The position numbers and the translations under genes were made by a program. DNA of 64,000 nt from Candidatus Cloacimonadota bacterium (GTDB lineage Bacteria; Muiribacteriota; UBA6191): assembly GCA_002402105.1 (NCBI GenBank), contig NVVD01000015.1:27488-91487 (forward strand). The letters run 5' to 3'. Shown piece by piece: positions 44,100 to 51,765 of the stretch (position 1 is the stretch's first letter; each line of letters starts with the position of its first letter). Below the pieces are notes generated by a model. That model was given only the letters and a program-made list of their open reading frames with translations, did not search any database and was not told where the DNA came from.

Positions 44100-44741
44100 A
44101 TGAAGACAGGCTTATTAATGAGAAGCTTAAGAAGAAAAGGTTTTACCTTGATTGAGATTTTGGTAGTTATTGTGATTATCGGAATTTTAGCAACAATGGG
44201 TATTGGTAAGTATGCACAATTTTCACGAGATGCCAGAAAGCAATCTTGTGTAAGTAATCAAAACACCATTGAAAAGGGGCTTGGTATGTGGGAAGCAAAG
44301 TTTGTTGCTATTAGAACCCCAGATGCAGGTACTGTACATGAAGTTACATTTAGAATAGATGGTGATATGGATGCTTCATCGACTGCTTTGCCATCCAGAA
44401 TTAACCCAATTACTGATGGCAATAGAAATCAGGTTTATAAGATGATTCAAGATGATGTTGTGTTTATTTGCCCCGAAACAATTTCTGCATGGAGTGGAAT
44501 TGAAAATGTTGAAGATAAGACTACAACTTTTGATTATAAATGGATCATGAATAACAGAACAGACTCTGGTAACGATGATACTAATGGTAAGGTTCGAGGC
44601 GTTGGCTGTTTAGTATGGGGTACAGTTGCAGCTAGTCCAGCTTCTGATAGAGGTCCTGCTGACGCGGTAGTTGTTGGTGGAAGTGGAGTTGATGGTCCAT
44701 CTGGTGGTAGTGAGGATTTACACTCAGGTAGTACACCTTAG
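44100..44741 (+). CDS. Type IV pilin/GspG-like major pseudopilin
   Basis: A 213-residue pilin-like protein. The prepilin signal RRKGFTLIEILVVIVIIGIL has the Gly-Phe cleavage site with Glu at +5, and the hydrophobic stem then leads to YAQFSRDARKQSCVSNQNTIEKG, as in GspG/PilA proteins. The globular part ends in a Gly/Ser-rich tail (GGSGVDGPSGGSEDLHSG). Two Cys in the head (near 124 and 166) may form the disulphide common in pilins. It has its own terminator and a sigma-54 promoter, so can be made in excess over the four minor pseudopilin genes that follow. No secretin, ATPase or prepilin peptidase lies beside it. AGGAG precedes the ATG. Confidence 0.9.
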   Translation: MKTGLLMRSLRRKGFTLIEILVVIVIIGILATMGIGKYAQFSRDARKQSCVSNQNTIEKGLGMWEAKFVAIRTPDAGTVHEVTFRIDGDMDASSTALPSRINPITDGNRNQVYKMIQDDVVFICPETISAWSGIENVEDKTTTFDYKWIMNNRTDSGNDDTNGKVRGVGCLVWGTVAASPASDRGPADAVVVGGSGVDGPSGGSEDLHSGSTP

Positions 44742-44750
44742 TATAAAATT

Positions 44751-44779
44751 GGGCTAGCTTAAGGGCTAGCCCCTTTTTA
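44751..44779 (+). terminator. Rho-independent terminator of the major pilin gene
   Basis: An 8-bp GC-rich stem (GGGCTAGC at 44751-44758 with GCTAGCCC at 44765-44772), a 6-base loop and then CTTTTTATT. Confidence 0.92.
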
Positions 44780-44890
44780 TTAAAAGAAATTAAAAAAGTA
44801 CTAAAGCAGACTACATACATCTAATAATTATTGTATAATTAAGAAGAGTTGCATATTTAAGTGTAGTTAATAATTGATAAGGAAGTGTAT

Positions 44891-45589
44891 ATGAAAAAAC
44901 TAATCAATAGAATAAAAGCGTTTACTATTATAGAGCTGTTGGTTGCGATTTCAAGTTCTACTATTGTGCTGGGTGGTTTTTTAGTTGCATTTTCAAGTTT
45001 ACAAAAAGTCTCAAAACGTCACGGAAAGCAAGTAAAACACTTAAGTGATTCAAGTACAACTCGAATGATGATACAAAAAGTATTGGCAGGAGCAACTCGT
45101 ATTGGTTTTATTAATGGCAGGTTTAAAGATGTAGAATATGAAAACGATGGCACAAAAAGAAATCATCAAATTTTGTATTATTATAAGTATGATGAAAATG
45201 ATAAATTAACAGAGGTAGGATATTTTTTCACAGATATTCAGCAAAAATCAGATGCCTCTTATACAGATTATAATTATACCGATGCTACAAATGAAACAAA
45301 AAACTTATATTTTAGCCGTGTAACAGGAAATGATATACCAGCATCAGGAGAAATTGATCCAATAGATTTTGATCTACAATCAAATACAAGATTATCAGTC
45401 ATGAAACAAGTGCCAGACTTTTATGCAACAGTTGATGAGTTAGAAATAAATAAAGGTGGAGATAATTTAAGAAAATTTATTGTAGATTTTCAGATTACAA
45501 GTAAATCAGGATATAGTGAAGATGATGCAGATACACAAACTAAAATTTTTAAAGGTACTAGTTTTACTATGGGTAGAGTAACGGGCTAA
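44891..45589 (+). CDS. Minor pseudopilin (PilW/GspJ-like)
   Basis: A 232-residue protein from the ATG at 44891 (AAGGAA 6 bases upstream; a GTG at 44885 is rejected). The prepilin signal NRIKAFTIIELLVAISSSTIV has the cleavage site at Ala-Phe, with Glu at +5 and a hydrophobic stem. The globular part carries strands and charged loops (RMMIQKVLAGATRIGFINGR). The length and signal resemble GspJ or PilW. It begins the minor pseudopilin operon after the terminator of the major pilin; the next gene starts 1 base later. Confidence 0.85.
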   Translation: MKKLINRIKAFTIIELLVAISSSTIVLGGFLVAFSSLQKVSKRHGKQVKHLSDSSTTRMMIQKVLAGATRIGFINGRFKDVEYENDGTKRNHQILYYYKYDENDKLTEVGYFFTDIQQKSDASYTDYNYTDATNETKNLYFSRVTGNDIPASGEIDPIDFDLQSNTRLSVMKQVPDFYATVDELEINKGGDNLRKFIVDFQITSKSGYSEDDADTQTKIFKGTSFTMGRVTG

Positions 45590-45590
45590 T

Positions 45591-46886
45591 ATGCGCTTAC
45601 TTAAAGATAAAAAAGCTCTAAGTTTAATAGAAGTTTTAGTTTCATCAATGATTTTGTCTATTGTTTTAGCTACTTACTCCTCAAGTACTCAAGGTAAACA
45701 AAAAATATTAATGCAAATGAAAAACTTGGGTATATATCAACAGCTTGCTTACTCACAACTTGAAAAGGTAATGACCTTTATTGGCTCTCAAGAAAGAAGA
45801 GATACTACATTTGCATCAAAAAGTGCTTTGGTTGCTAATGCTGATAAAAATACTCGTTTTATGGAGTTTACTAGATTGTTTTCCCAAGAGGGTCAATCAT
45901 CTGGTTTAGATAGTGACAATGGCCTTAATACAGTACCTCGAATTGATCTATTACAAGCAGAAGTTTATGGTTTAGGCACAGAAGCAGACTACGAATCTGT
46001 GACAGCAGATGTTGATAGAGATAAAGTATTTTTAAGTTTACCTTATCCAAATGAGCTAGGTGCGGGTTATAATATAGGACCAGATGTTATATCTGATGCT
46101 ATAAGTACTTTTCATAATATAACATCTTTAATAAAAGACTCTTCTTTTAGAGATGTGTATCCTTTAGTTTCGGAGGAGTATTTAACTGTTGTTGCAGGTC
46201 AAAGTCTTGACCGGTCACTTGATAATAGATACGATCAAATAGGTTTTGATGATAACAATCTTCAAAATGCAGCTGATGTTTCTTTATCGACTGGTCTTGA
46301 GCTATTTATTAATAAAGTCGCTATAAGTTCTAGTTCTGATGGAAATGGTTCAAACTCTTGGAACAACGAGCTGATTAGAAGGTATGTCTATTATCGTAAA
46401 GTTAGAGAGGGTAATTTAGTCTTTTCTAATGCTGTTCGAGGTAGAGTAGATGTTAAAAATTTAGACACTACAGATAGACGAGCTGATAAGTTTTCAAAAT
46501 TGATTAGTACAGATGTAGACTTATTATATATCCAGCATCTCAATGATTGGACATCTGCTAATGGTTCTTCTAATAATGGTAACATGATGAGTGTTGAGGG
46601 TACAGCTTTTACAACAGAGATAGGTGGTGTAGGTACTCATAGTATTATGGTAATGATTGTTGTGCGTGAGTGTAATCGATCATATGCTGATGGTCTAACA
46701 GCGATTGCTGATGCAGAATTTATAGATAATTCTAAAATTAAGGCAGTTGCCCAAGGCATTGTTTCTCCAAGTTATGGTAAAAATTTACTATGGACTCTTG
46801 ACTTATCTTATCATAGATATCAATGGAGCAGAATACCAGGTATAAGACAAAGGTTATTGCAAAGTGAGACCGGGGATAGCATGTAA
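45591..46886 (+). CDS. Minor pseudopilin (PilV/GspI-like, enlarged)
   Basis: A 431-residue protein whose N-terminus reads DKKALSLIEVLVSSMILSIV, a type IV prepilin signal with Ala-Leu before the Glu at +5. The globular part is about three times longer than in GspI or PilV (around 120-190 residues), with repeated turns rich in Asp, Ser, Gly and Asn. The stem sequence groups it with PilV/GspI. The gene overlaps the next one by one base (46886) and is followed by PilX/GspK-like and GspH-like genes, so it belongs to a minor pilin tip complex. Confidence 0.8.
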   Translation: MRLLKDKKALSLIEVLVSSMILSIVLATYSSSTQGKQKILMQMKNLGIYQQLAYSQLEKVMTFIGSQERRDTTFASKSALVANADKNTRFMEFTRLFSQEGQSSGLDSDNGLNTVPRIDLLQAEVYGLGTEADYESVTADVDRDKVFLSLPYPNELGAGYNIGPDVISDAISTFHNITSLIKDSSFRDVYPLVSEEYLTVVAGQSLDRSLDNRYDQIGFDDNNLQNAADVSLSTGLELFINKVAISSSSDGNGSNSWNNELIRRYVYYRKVREGNLVFSNAVRGRVDVKNLDTTDRRADKFSKLISTDVDLLYIQHLNDWTSANGSSNNGNMMSVEGTAFTTEIGGVGTHSIMVMIVVRECNRSYADGLTAIADAEFIDNSKIKAVAQGIVSPSYGKNLLWTLDLSYHRYQWSRIPGIRQRLLQSETGDSM

Positions 46887-49351
46887 TGAAGCATTATAAA
46901 AAATCAAATAAAGGTGCTTTTATATTAATTGCTATTGGTATGATGGTATTGGTTTCTTTTTTAACTACAAGTGAACTTGAAACTTTAAATATTATGGTAA
47001 AAGATAAACGTAGTAAAGAGTATCAACAAGCAGCAGATATAGCGGCTCGCTCTGGTATTGACTATGGCTACTCTATGCTTAAAAATGTAATGGAGTCCAT
47101 GAGTATTATTGACTTAAGGTTTGCAACTCATTTTAATACAGATTTTGCCATGGCTTCTGCATCTGCTTCAGATGAGACAGTGATTGCAGAGATACCTCCA
47201 TCATGGCAAGAGATTATAAACTTTTTATATGATGAAAAAGCTAGAAAAGATAGAAGAGAGAATGAAACAAATATGACTCCAACTTCTAATCATGGGGGTA
47301 GATTGTGGCCTGGTACTGACTCCCATTATTTAAGACTAAATTCAGAGATGAGACAAATTTTAGGGGGTAATAGTGGTGATGGTGGCCTTTGTAAAGACGG
47401 TAGCAGAGCAAACTGCATTAACGAGGTCTCAAATCCATATGAAGAATCTATTGATCCTAGAATACCAATTGATGCAGTTTTAAGACCACAGCTTGGTGTA
47501 GAAGTTGTAAATGACTTTACACCAGGTAATACAGTAGTACCTATTAAATCTGAGTTTGTCAGTTTGCAATATACTACCAATGTTGCTCAAATAGCTACAA
47601 TGCATCGTCAAATACCAAACTCAAGACCTGATACAGAAGCCGACTTTTCCAATGACCTACTGAGAGATTGCCCAGTCGAGTTTTTATTATCTGATGACCC
47701 ACTCTATAATAATATAGAGATCTGGCATTTATTAGCCCCTGAGCCAGCAATAAAAGACCTAAGGCCTGAGGGAATAGTAGCAGATTTAAAATGGGGTGAA
47801 AAATGGCCAGATTATGATCATTGTGATTACCGTTTTAATGTATTAAGAGAAAAAACTGATGATGTGCAAACAGGATTTACCAGAAAGTTAATAACCTGGG
47901 ATGATGAAGCCTCGCCAAGAAGAACTACAGGAGGTGCTTTAGTAGGAGATGCAGCAGGAAGTGATCCAAGTAATTTAGTTAGTCCATCAGAGCAGGTTTC
48001 ATATGATTATGGACATTTACAGACTAGAAGATGGCATTATTATAATGACTGGAACTTTCAATTTTCAAATACTGGTGGCTATGACCATTATGATGCCCAC
48101 ATAGAATCAGAGTTAATTAATGGTGGAGCGGGTACAGGTGGTACTATCATAAGAGAACCAACAGATATGGTAAATGCTTTAGATTTTGATAGAAACAAAG
48201 AAATTTTATTTGATCGCTTAATTAATCGCTCTATAGATTACTCATCCACTTTAACTTACCCCTTTGAGCCAGCTGATGCAAGAGAGCAATATAATGTTGG
48301 TTTGCAAACAGTTTTAGATTTAGACCTTGATGATGATGGTACTAATAATACTTTATTTGATGAAACTATTTATGATAATATAAGATATAAAACTTTTTTT
48401 AAGCTTTGGTTAACAAGAGATACACAAAGAGATGGTTATGGTGGTTCTATAAAAGGAGCTGGTAAATTAACAAGTAGTTTTATCCAAGATGTACCATTAA
48501 GAACCTATGATGGTAAAGATATTTTTGTTGAGCTAGATAATTTATTTGCAATTGATGTTAATAGACCAACGGATTTACATCCAATGTGGGCATTACCTAG
48601 AGAGGATGGCCTTTTACCAATGCCATCACCAGCATCTACATTGTTTGGTAGTACTTTAAGATGGAGAGATACTTCGTATTGGAAACCAGATTATGCTAGA
48701 GATTTTTTAGATACGAATGCTAATGGTGATCACGATGAGTATTTAGGTGTTTTACAGTTTCCTATGCCATATTTATCTTATCAACGAGGGGATGTTGACT
48801 ATTGGTCAATCAGCTCAAGGGGAAATGCAGATATAACAACTGTTGTTGCAGAAAGTGGCCCAGCTTATACTTTTTACTCTTTGTGGTCTCTTGGTGAGGT
48901 TAAAATTGTTACAGATAGTTTATCTAATTTAACAAACTCAAGAGCCCCAAATGAAATATTTTATTCTGATTTTCAAACAGTTGCAAGAGTTTTGTATCGC
49001 ATGGATTTTCATATTGATATTCGTTCAACAGATGTTGAAGATAAAGCTATTTTTCAAGGTGCAAGAATGAATGCAACTACTTTTGAATGGACTAACGAAA
49101 ATATTCAAGATGGGGGCGTGGCGTTAACTGATGATTTAGATTGTACGGTTTCGTCTTTAAGAGCGGATACTTTACCAACTTTAAGAACAAATAGAGTGAA
49201 TGAAGCTTATTATGCTAGTAGATTGATTCCTATTTGTGATTTAGATAGTAGAGCATCTACCGTAAGCGATAGGGTATATAAGCATACTGAGCCAGAAGGT
49301 ATATCAGTAAAACAAATCATAAGAGTACCTTATAGGAGTTCGACTCTATGA
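46886..49351 (+). CDS. PilX/GspK-like large minor pseudopilin
   Basis: An 821-residue protein. Its N-terminus (NKGAFILIAIGMMVLVSFLT) resembles the N-terminal hydrophobic segment of PilX or GspK, followed by the helix KRSKEYQQAADIAARSGIDY typical of the family. GspK proteins are about 300 residues and cap the pseudopilus tip; this one is more than twice as long, with the extra mass in a region rich in Asp, Asn and Pro (for example DLDLDDDGTNN). It overlaps its neighbours by one and four bases (46886 and 49348). It could carry an adhesive or carbohydrate-binding head; nothing in the sequence names it. Confidence 0.8.
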   Translation: MKHYKKSNKGAFILIAIGMMVLVSFLTTSELETLNIMVKDKRSKEYQQAADIAARSGIDYGYSMLKNVMESMSIIDLRFATHFNTDFAMASASASDETVIAEIPPSWQEIINFLYDEKARKDRRENETNMTPTSNHGGRLWPGTDSHYLRLNSEMRQILGGNSGDGGLCKDGSRANCINEVSNPYEESIDPRIPIDAVLRPQLGVEVVNDFTPGNTVVPIKSEFVSLQYTTNVAQIATMHRQIPNSRPDTEADFSNDLLRDCPVEFLLSDDPLYNNIEIWHLLAPEPAIKDLRPEGIVADLKWGEKWPDYDHCDYRFNVLREKTDDVQTGFTRKLITWDDEASPRRTTGGALVGDAAGSDPSNLVSPSEQVSYDYGHLQTRRWHYYNDWNFQFSNTGGYDHYDAHIESELINGGAGTGGTIIREPTDMVNALDFDRNKEILFDRLINRSIDYSSTLTYPFEPADAREQYNVGLQTVLDLDLDDDGTNNTLFDETIYDNIRYKTFFKLWLTRDTQRDGYGGSIKGAGKLTSSFIQDVPLRTYDGKDIFVELDNLFAIDVNRPTDLHPMWALPREDGLLPMPSPASTLFGSTLRWRDTSYWKPDYARDFLDTNANGDHDEYLGVLQFPMPYLSYQRGDVDYWSISSRGNADITTVVAESGPAYTFYSLWSLGEVKIVTDSLSNLTNSRAPNEIFYSDFQTVARVLYRMDFHIDIRSTDVEDKAIFQGARMNATTFEWTNENIQDGGVALTDDLDCTVSSLRADTLPTLRTNRVNEAYYASRLIPICDLDSRASTVSDRVYKHTEPEGISVKQIIRVPYRSSTL

Positions 49352-50190
49352 TGAAGTTAAAACAAAAAGCATTTACATTGATTGAACTAATGGTAGTGAT
49401 AAGCTTAATTGGTATTATGGCTACTTGGGCTGTATGGTCACTCAGATCAACCATTGCTTTTTATCATCAAAAACAAGCAGCTCAATTATTGAGTGCGGCT
49501 ATTCGTTCTGCTAAAAGTTCTGCTTTAAAATCAGAGGTAGATGAGCGAAATAATCGACTTTATGATGATGAGTACAAAGTATCAACTCGTAATGCCTTCG
49601 CAATATTCATTTATCGAGGACGTTTAGACGAAAAAGATATTGCTAATACTGTGAGTGATGGGGTTGATCCTGATGATGTCAATGAAGCTGGTTACTCTTT
49701 AATGATTGTAAATGACAATGGTTTAAATACGCCCGATCGAGTTAGATCTCCTCTTGTTGTTAATGCAAGTTTTACTTCACTATCTGCTATTGATGATTTA
49801 GAAACTAGACAATATATAATAAATTTTCCTTCTGATGTAGTTATAAAGTATGCTGGTGATGATGAAAACCCTAGTGGAGCGGATACTTCCAGTAATCTTC
49901 TTGGAGATATGACATATTGGTCTTATGATCGTTTGGGCCAATTAAATACTAAGATGGGAGGGGTTGCAAATGACCCTGTTGATGGTTTAAATACTTTAAC
50001 TCAAACTAGTTTATCAAACGCTAAATGTTATTTAGTTGTGATGGTTGGTTCAGCTGGTGTTTTAGCAGGTGAGGCTGATGAGGAGTATGAGCCAATATAT
50101 GTCGATTTAAGAAATGGTAATATCATAATGCCTGAAGAATCAAATGATTTTAATGGTGTTATGTTTCCAATATTTACTAATACTCCCTAA
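49348..50190 (+). CDS. Minor pseudopilin (GspH/FimT-like)
   Basis: A 280-residue protein with the prepilin signal KQKAFTLIELMVVISLIGIM and the following helix region AAQLLSAAIRSAKSSALKSE, which matches the GspH/FimT pattern (helix with Ala, Arg and Ser). The globular part carries strands and Asp/Asn-rich turns. It begins by overlapping the large pseudopilin by four bases and its 3' end overlaps the convergent gene at 50177 by 14 bases. It completes a set of five pilin-like genes, together enough for a minor pseudopilin complex with H, I, J and K types. Confidence 0.88.
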   Translation: MMKLKQKAFTLIELMVVISLIGIMATWAVWSLRSTIAFYHQKQAAQLLSAAIRSAKSSALKSEVDERNNRLYDDEYKVSTRNAFAIFIYRGRLDEKDIANTVSDGVDPDDVNEAGYSLMIVNDNGLNTPDRVRSPLVVNASFTSLSAIDDLETRQYIINFPSDVVIKYAGDDENPSGADTSSNLLGDMTYWSYDRLGQLNTKMGGVANDPVDGLNTLTQTSLSNAKCYLVVMVGSAGVLAGEADEEYEPIYVDLRNGNIIMPEESNDFNGVMFPIFTNTP

Positions 50191-50662
50191 AAAAATCATT
50201 TCTTTTTTTTAATTTCAAAGCTATTTTTAAAGAGTCTTCATTGCGTATATGAAGGCTTTTTTCTATTTTAGACTTTAAAAAATAGTTTTCATAATAATAG
50301 GGGTGGTGATCTATCTCTTGCTCAATAGTAAGCAAAGCTTTTTTAAACTGTTTATTTTGATAGTGATGTATAGCAAGCATATAAGAAGGCTCTAAATAGC
50401 CAGGAAAATGAGTGATAAAGCTATTACAGTATCTATCGCTTTTATTATTGAGGTTGATATTTCTTATTAGCTCTAGGTATTTGTTTCTTAGCTTTAAATC
50501 AGAAAACTTACTAATGGTAAATCTTTGATTATATTTTTGGTCATTTAGTAAAAATTGATGCTCTTTAAATTTAATTTGACTTTCAAATAACAAAAAAGAA
50601 AGCATTAAAGATGTAACTCCAATAATAGGAGATAAGTATTTTATGATAGAAAAAAAGTTCAT
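50177..50662 (-). CDS. Small membrane-anchored TPR-like protein
   Basis: A 161-residue protein with one N-terminal helix (YLSPIIGVTSLMLSFLLF), then an amphipathic-helix region with TPR character (YLEPSYMLAIHHYQNKQFKK with ALLTIEQEI). Its start overlaps the O-antigen-ligase-like gene by 4 bases and its 3' end overlaps the pseudopilin gene convergently by 14. Wzy or PglL-like enzymes often carry C-terminal TPR repeats, so this may be a detached TPR part of that machinery; that is inference. No family recognised. Confidence 0.6.
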   Translation of the reverse strand: MNFFSIIKYLSPIIGVTSLMLSFLLFESQIKFKEHQFLLNDQKYNQRFTISKFSDLKLRNKYLELIRNINLNNKSDRYCNSFITHFPGYLEPSYMLAIHHYQNKQFKKALLTIEQEIDHHPYYYENYFLKSKIEKSLHIRNEDSLKIALKLKKRNDFFREY

Positions 50663-51765
50663 AAATACTCCTCTTTTTGGCTTTCTAAGTAACTCAATAA
50701 AAGTAAAAATAAAATTTGAGATTCGGGGTAGTTTAGATGCATAGAAGTCATTGATGCTATGACTAAAACAAACAAAGTGTTTTTAATGGGGCTTTTTTGA
50801 AAGCTAAGTAAGTAAATGATTGAGTATAATAAAAAAATTAGCATAAATAGACCAGATTCAAAGGTGAGTTCAAGTATAAAGTTATGGGCTTTGTAAAGAG
50901 TATGATGATTAGGGTTTGGAAATATTAAATGAAAAGAATCGGGTAAAAATTTTTGAATTTTATAAGCATATAACCCTGTGCCATAGCCTAAAGGCTTTTG
51001 ATAAATTGCGTTTAGGCTTGCTTTATAGATGTGTGACTTAATTTGAAGAGATCGCTGTAAATTATTTCTAAACTTATTTAAAGAGTCTTGATTGTTGAAT
51101 GTAAAAAAACAATAAGCAAAAAAGATAAACAATATAATTTTTAAATGAAAACGATATTTAACTAAAAGATAAGTAAAGTATATGAAGTAAGCCACTTTTG
51201 AAAAGCTAACTAAAAGTAAAATGATTGCTATAAAGTAGTATTTTATTTGTTTTTCACATGAACTATGAAAATAAATTAAAAATGAACAAAATATGATGCC
51301 AAGTATATTAGGATGAAAAAAGTTAGCATCAAAACGATTGGTAAATATGAGGGGTTTTACTATTGAAAGTGCTTGGAGTAAAAAAATAGTAAAGCAAGAA
51401 AAACAGAGTGCCTTAATTATAGAGTCTATAGTTTTTAAATCTATTTTTAAAATACGTAATTGTAAATAAAATAAGAGTAAAAAAAACTCAAATGTTAGAG
51501 TGCCCAATGATGGGTATAGTTTAAGAGTATCTAAATAATAAAATGAAGTACTACAGCGTAATATAAATACAAATATAATTAAATAATCTAAATGCTTTAG
51601 TTTAAAGTAAATGGACTTAGTATTTATACAATAAGCAAAAAATAACGATTGTACTCCTAAAAAAAGTAAAAATATAGATTGTTTAAAAGCAAAGCTATCA
51701 AAAGTACTACTAGTTAATAAAAAAGGAGAAAGTGCAAAATAAAAGATCCATAAATACTTATGCAC
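50659..51765 (-). CDS. O-antigen ligase/polymerase-like membrane protein
   Basis: A 368-residue polytopic membrane protein with about ten hydrophobic helices. The segment GYGTGLYAYKIQKFLPDSFH, followed by PNPNHHTLYKAHNFILELTF, resembles the periplasmic loop of the O-antigen ligase family (Wzy_C), where a His and Asn/Gly-rich stretch such as AHNFILEL is conserved. Such proteins transfer lipid-linked glycans to lipid A or, in PglL types, to pilins. It overlaps the radical SAM-glycosyltransferase fusion by 8 bases and the TPR protein by 4, so the three form one transcription unit pointing toward the pseudopilin cluster. Confidence 0.8.
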   Translation of the reverse strand: MHKYLWIFYFALSPFLLTSSTFDSFAFKQSIFLLFLGVQSLFFAYCINTKSIYFKLKHLDYLIIFVFILRCSTSFYYLDTLKLYPSLGTLTFEFFLLLFYLQLRILKIDLKTIDSIIKALCFSCFTIFLLQALSIVKPLIFTNRFDANFFHPNILGIIFCSFLIYFHSSCEKQIKYYFIAIILLLVSFSKVAYFIYFTYLLVKYRFHLKIILFIFFAYCFFTFNNQDSLNKFRNNLQRSLQIKSHIYKASLNAIYQKPLGYGTGLYAYKIQKFLPDSFHLIFPNPNHHTLYKAHNFILELTFESGLFMLIFLLYSIIYLLSFQKSPIKNTLFVLVIASMTSMHLNYPESQILFLLLLSYLESQKEEYL

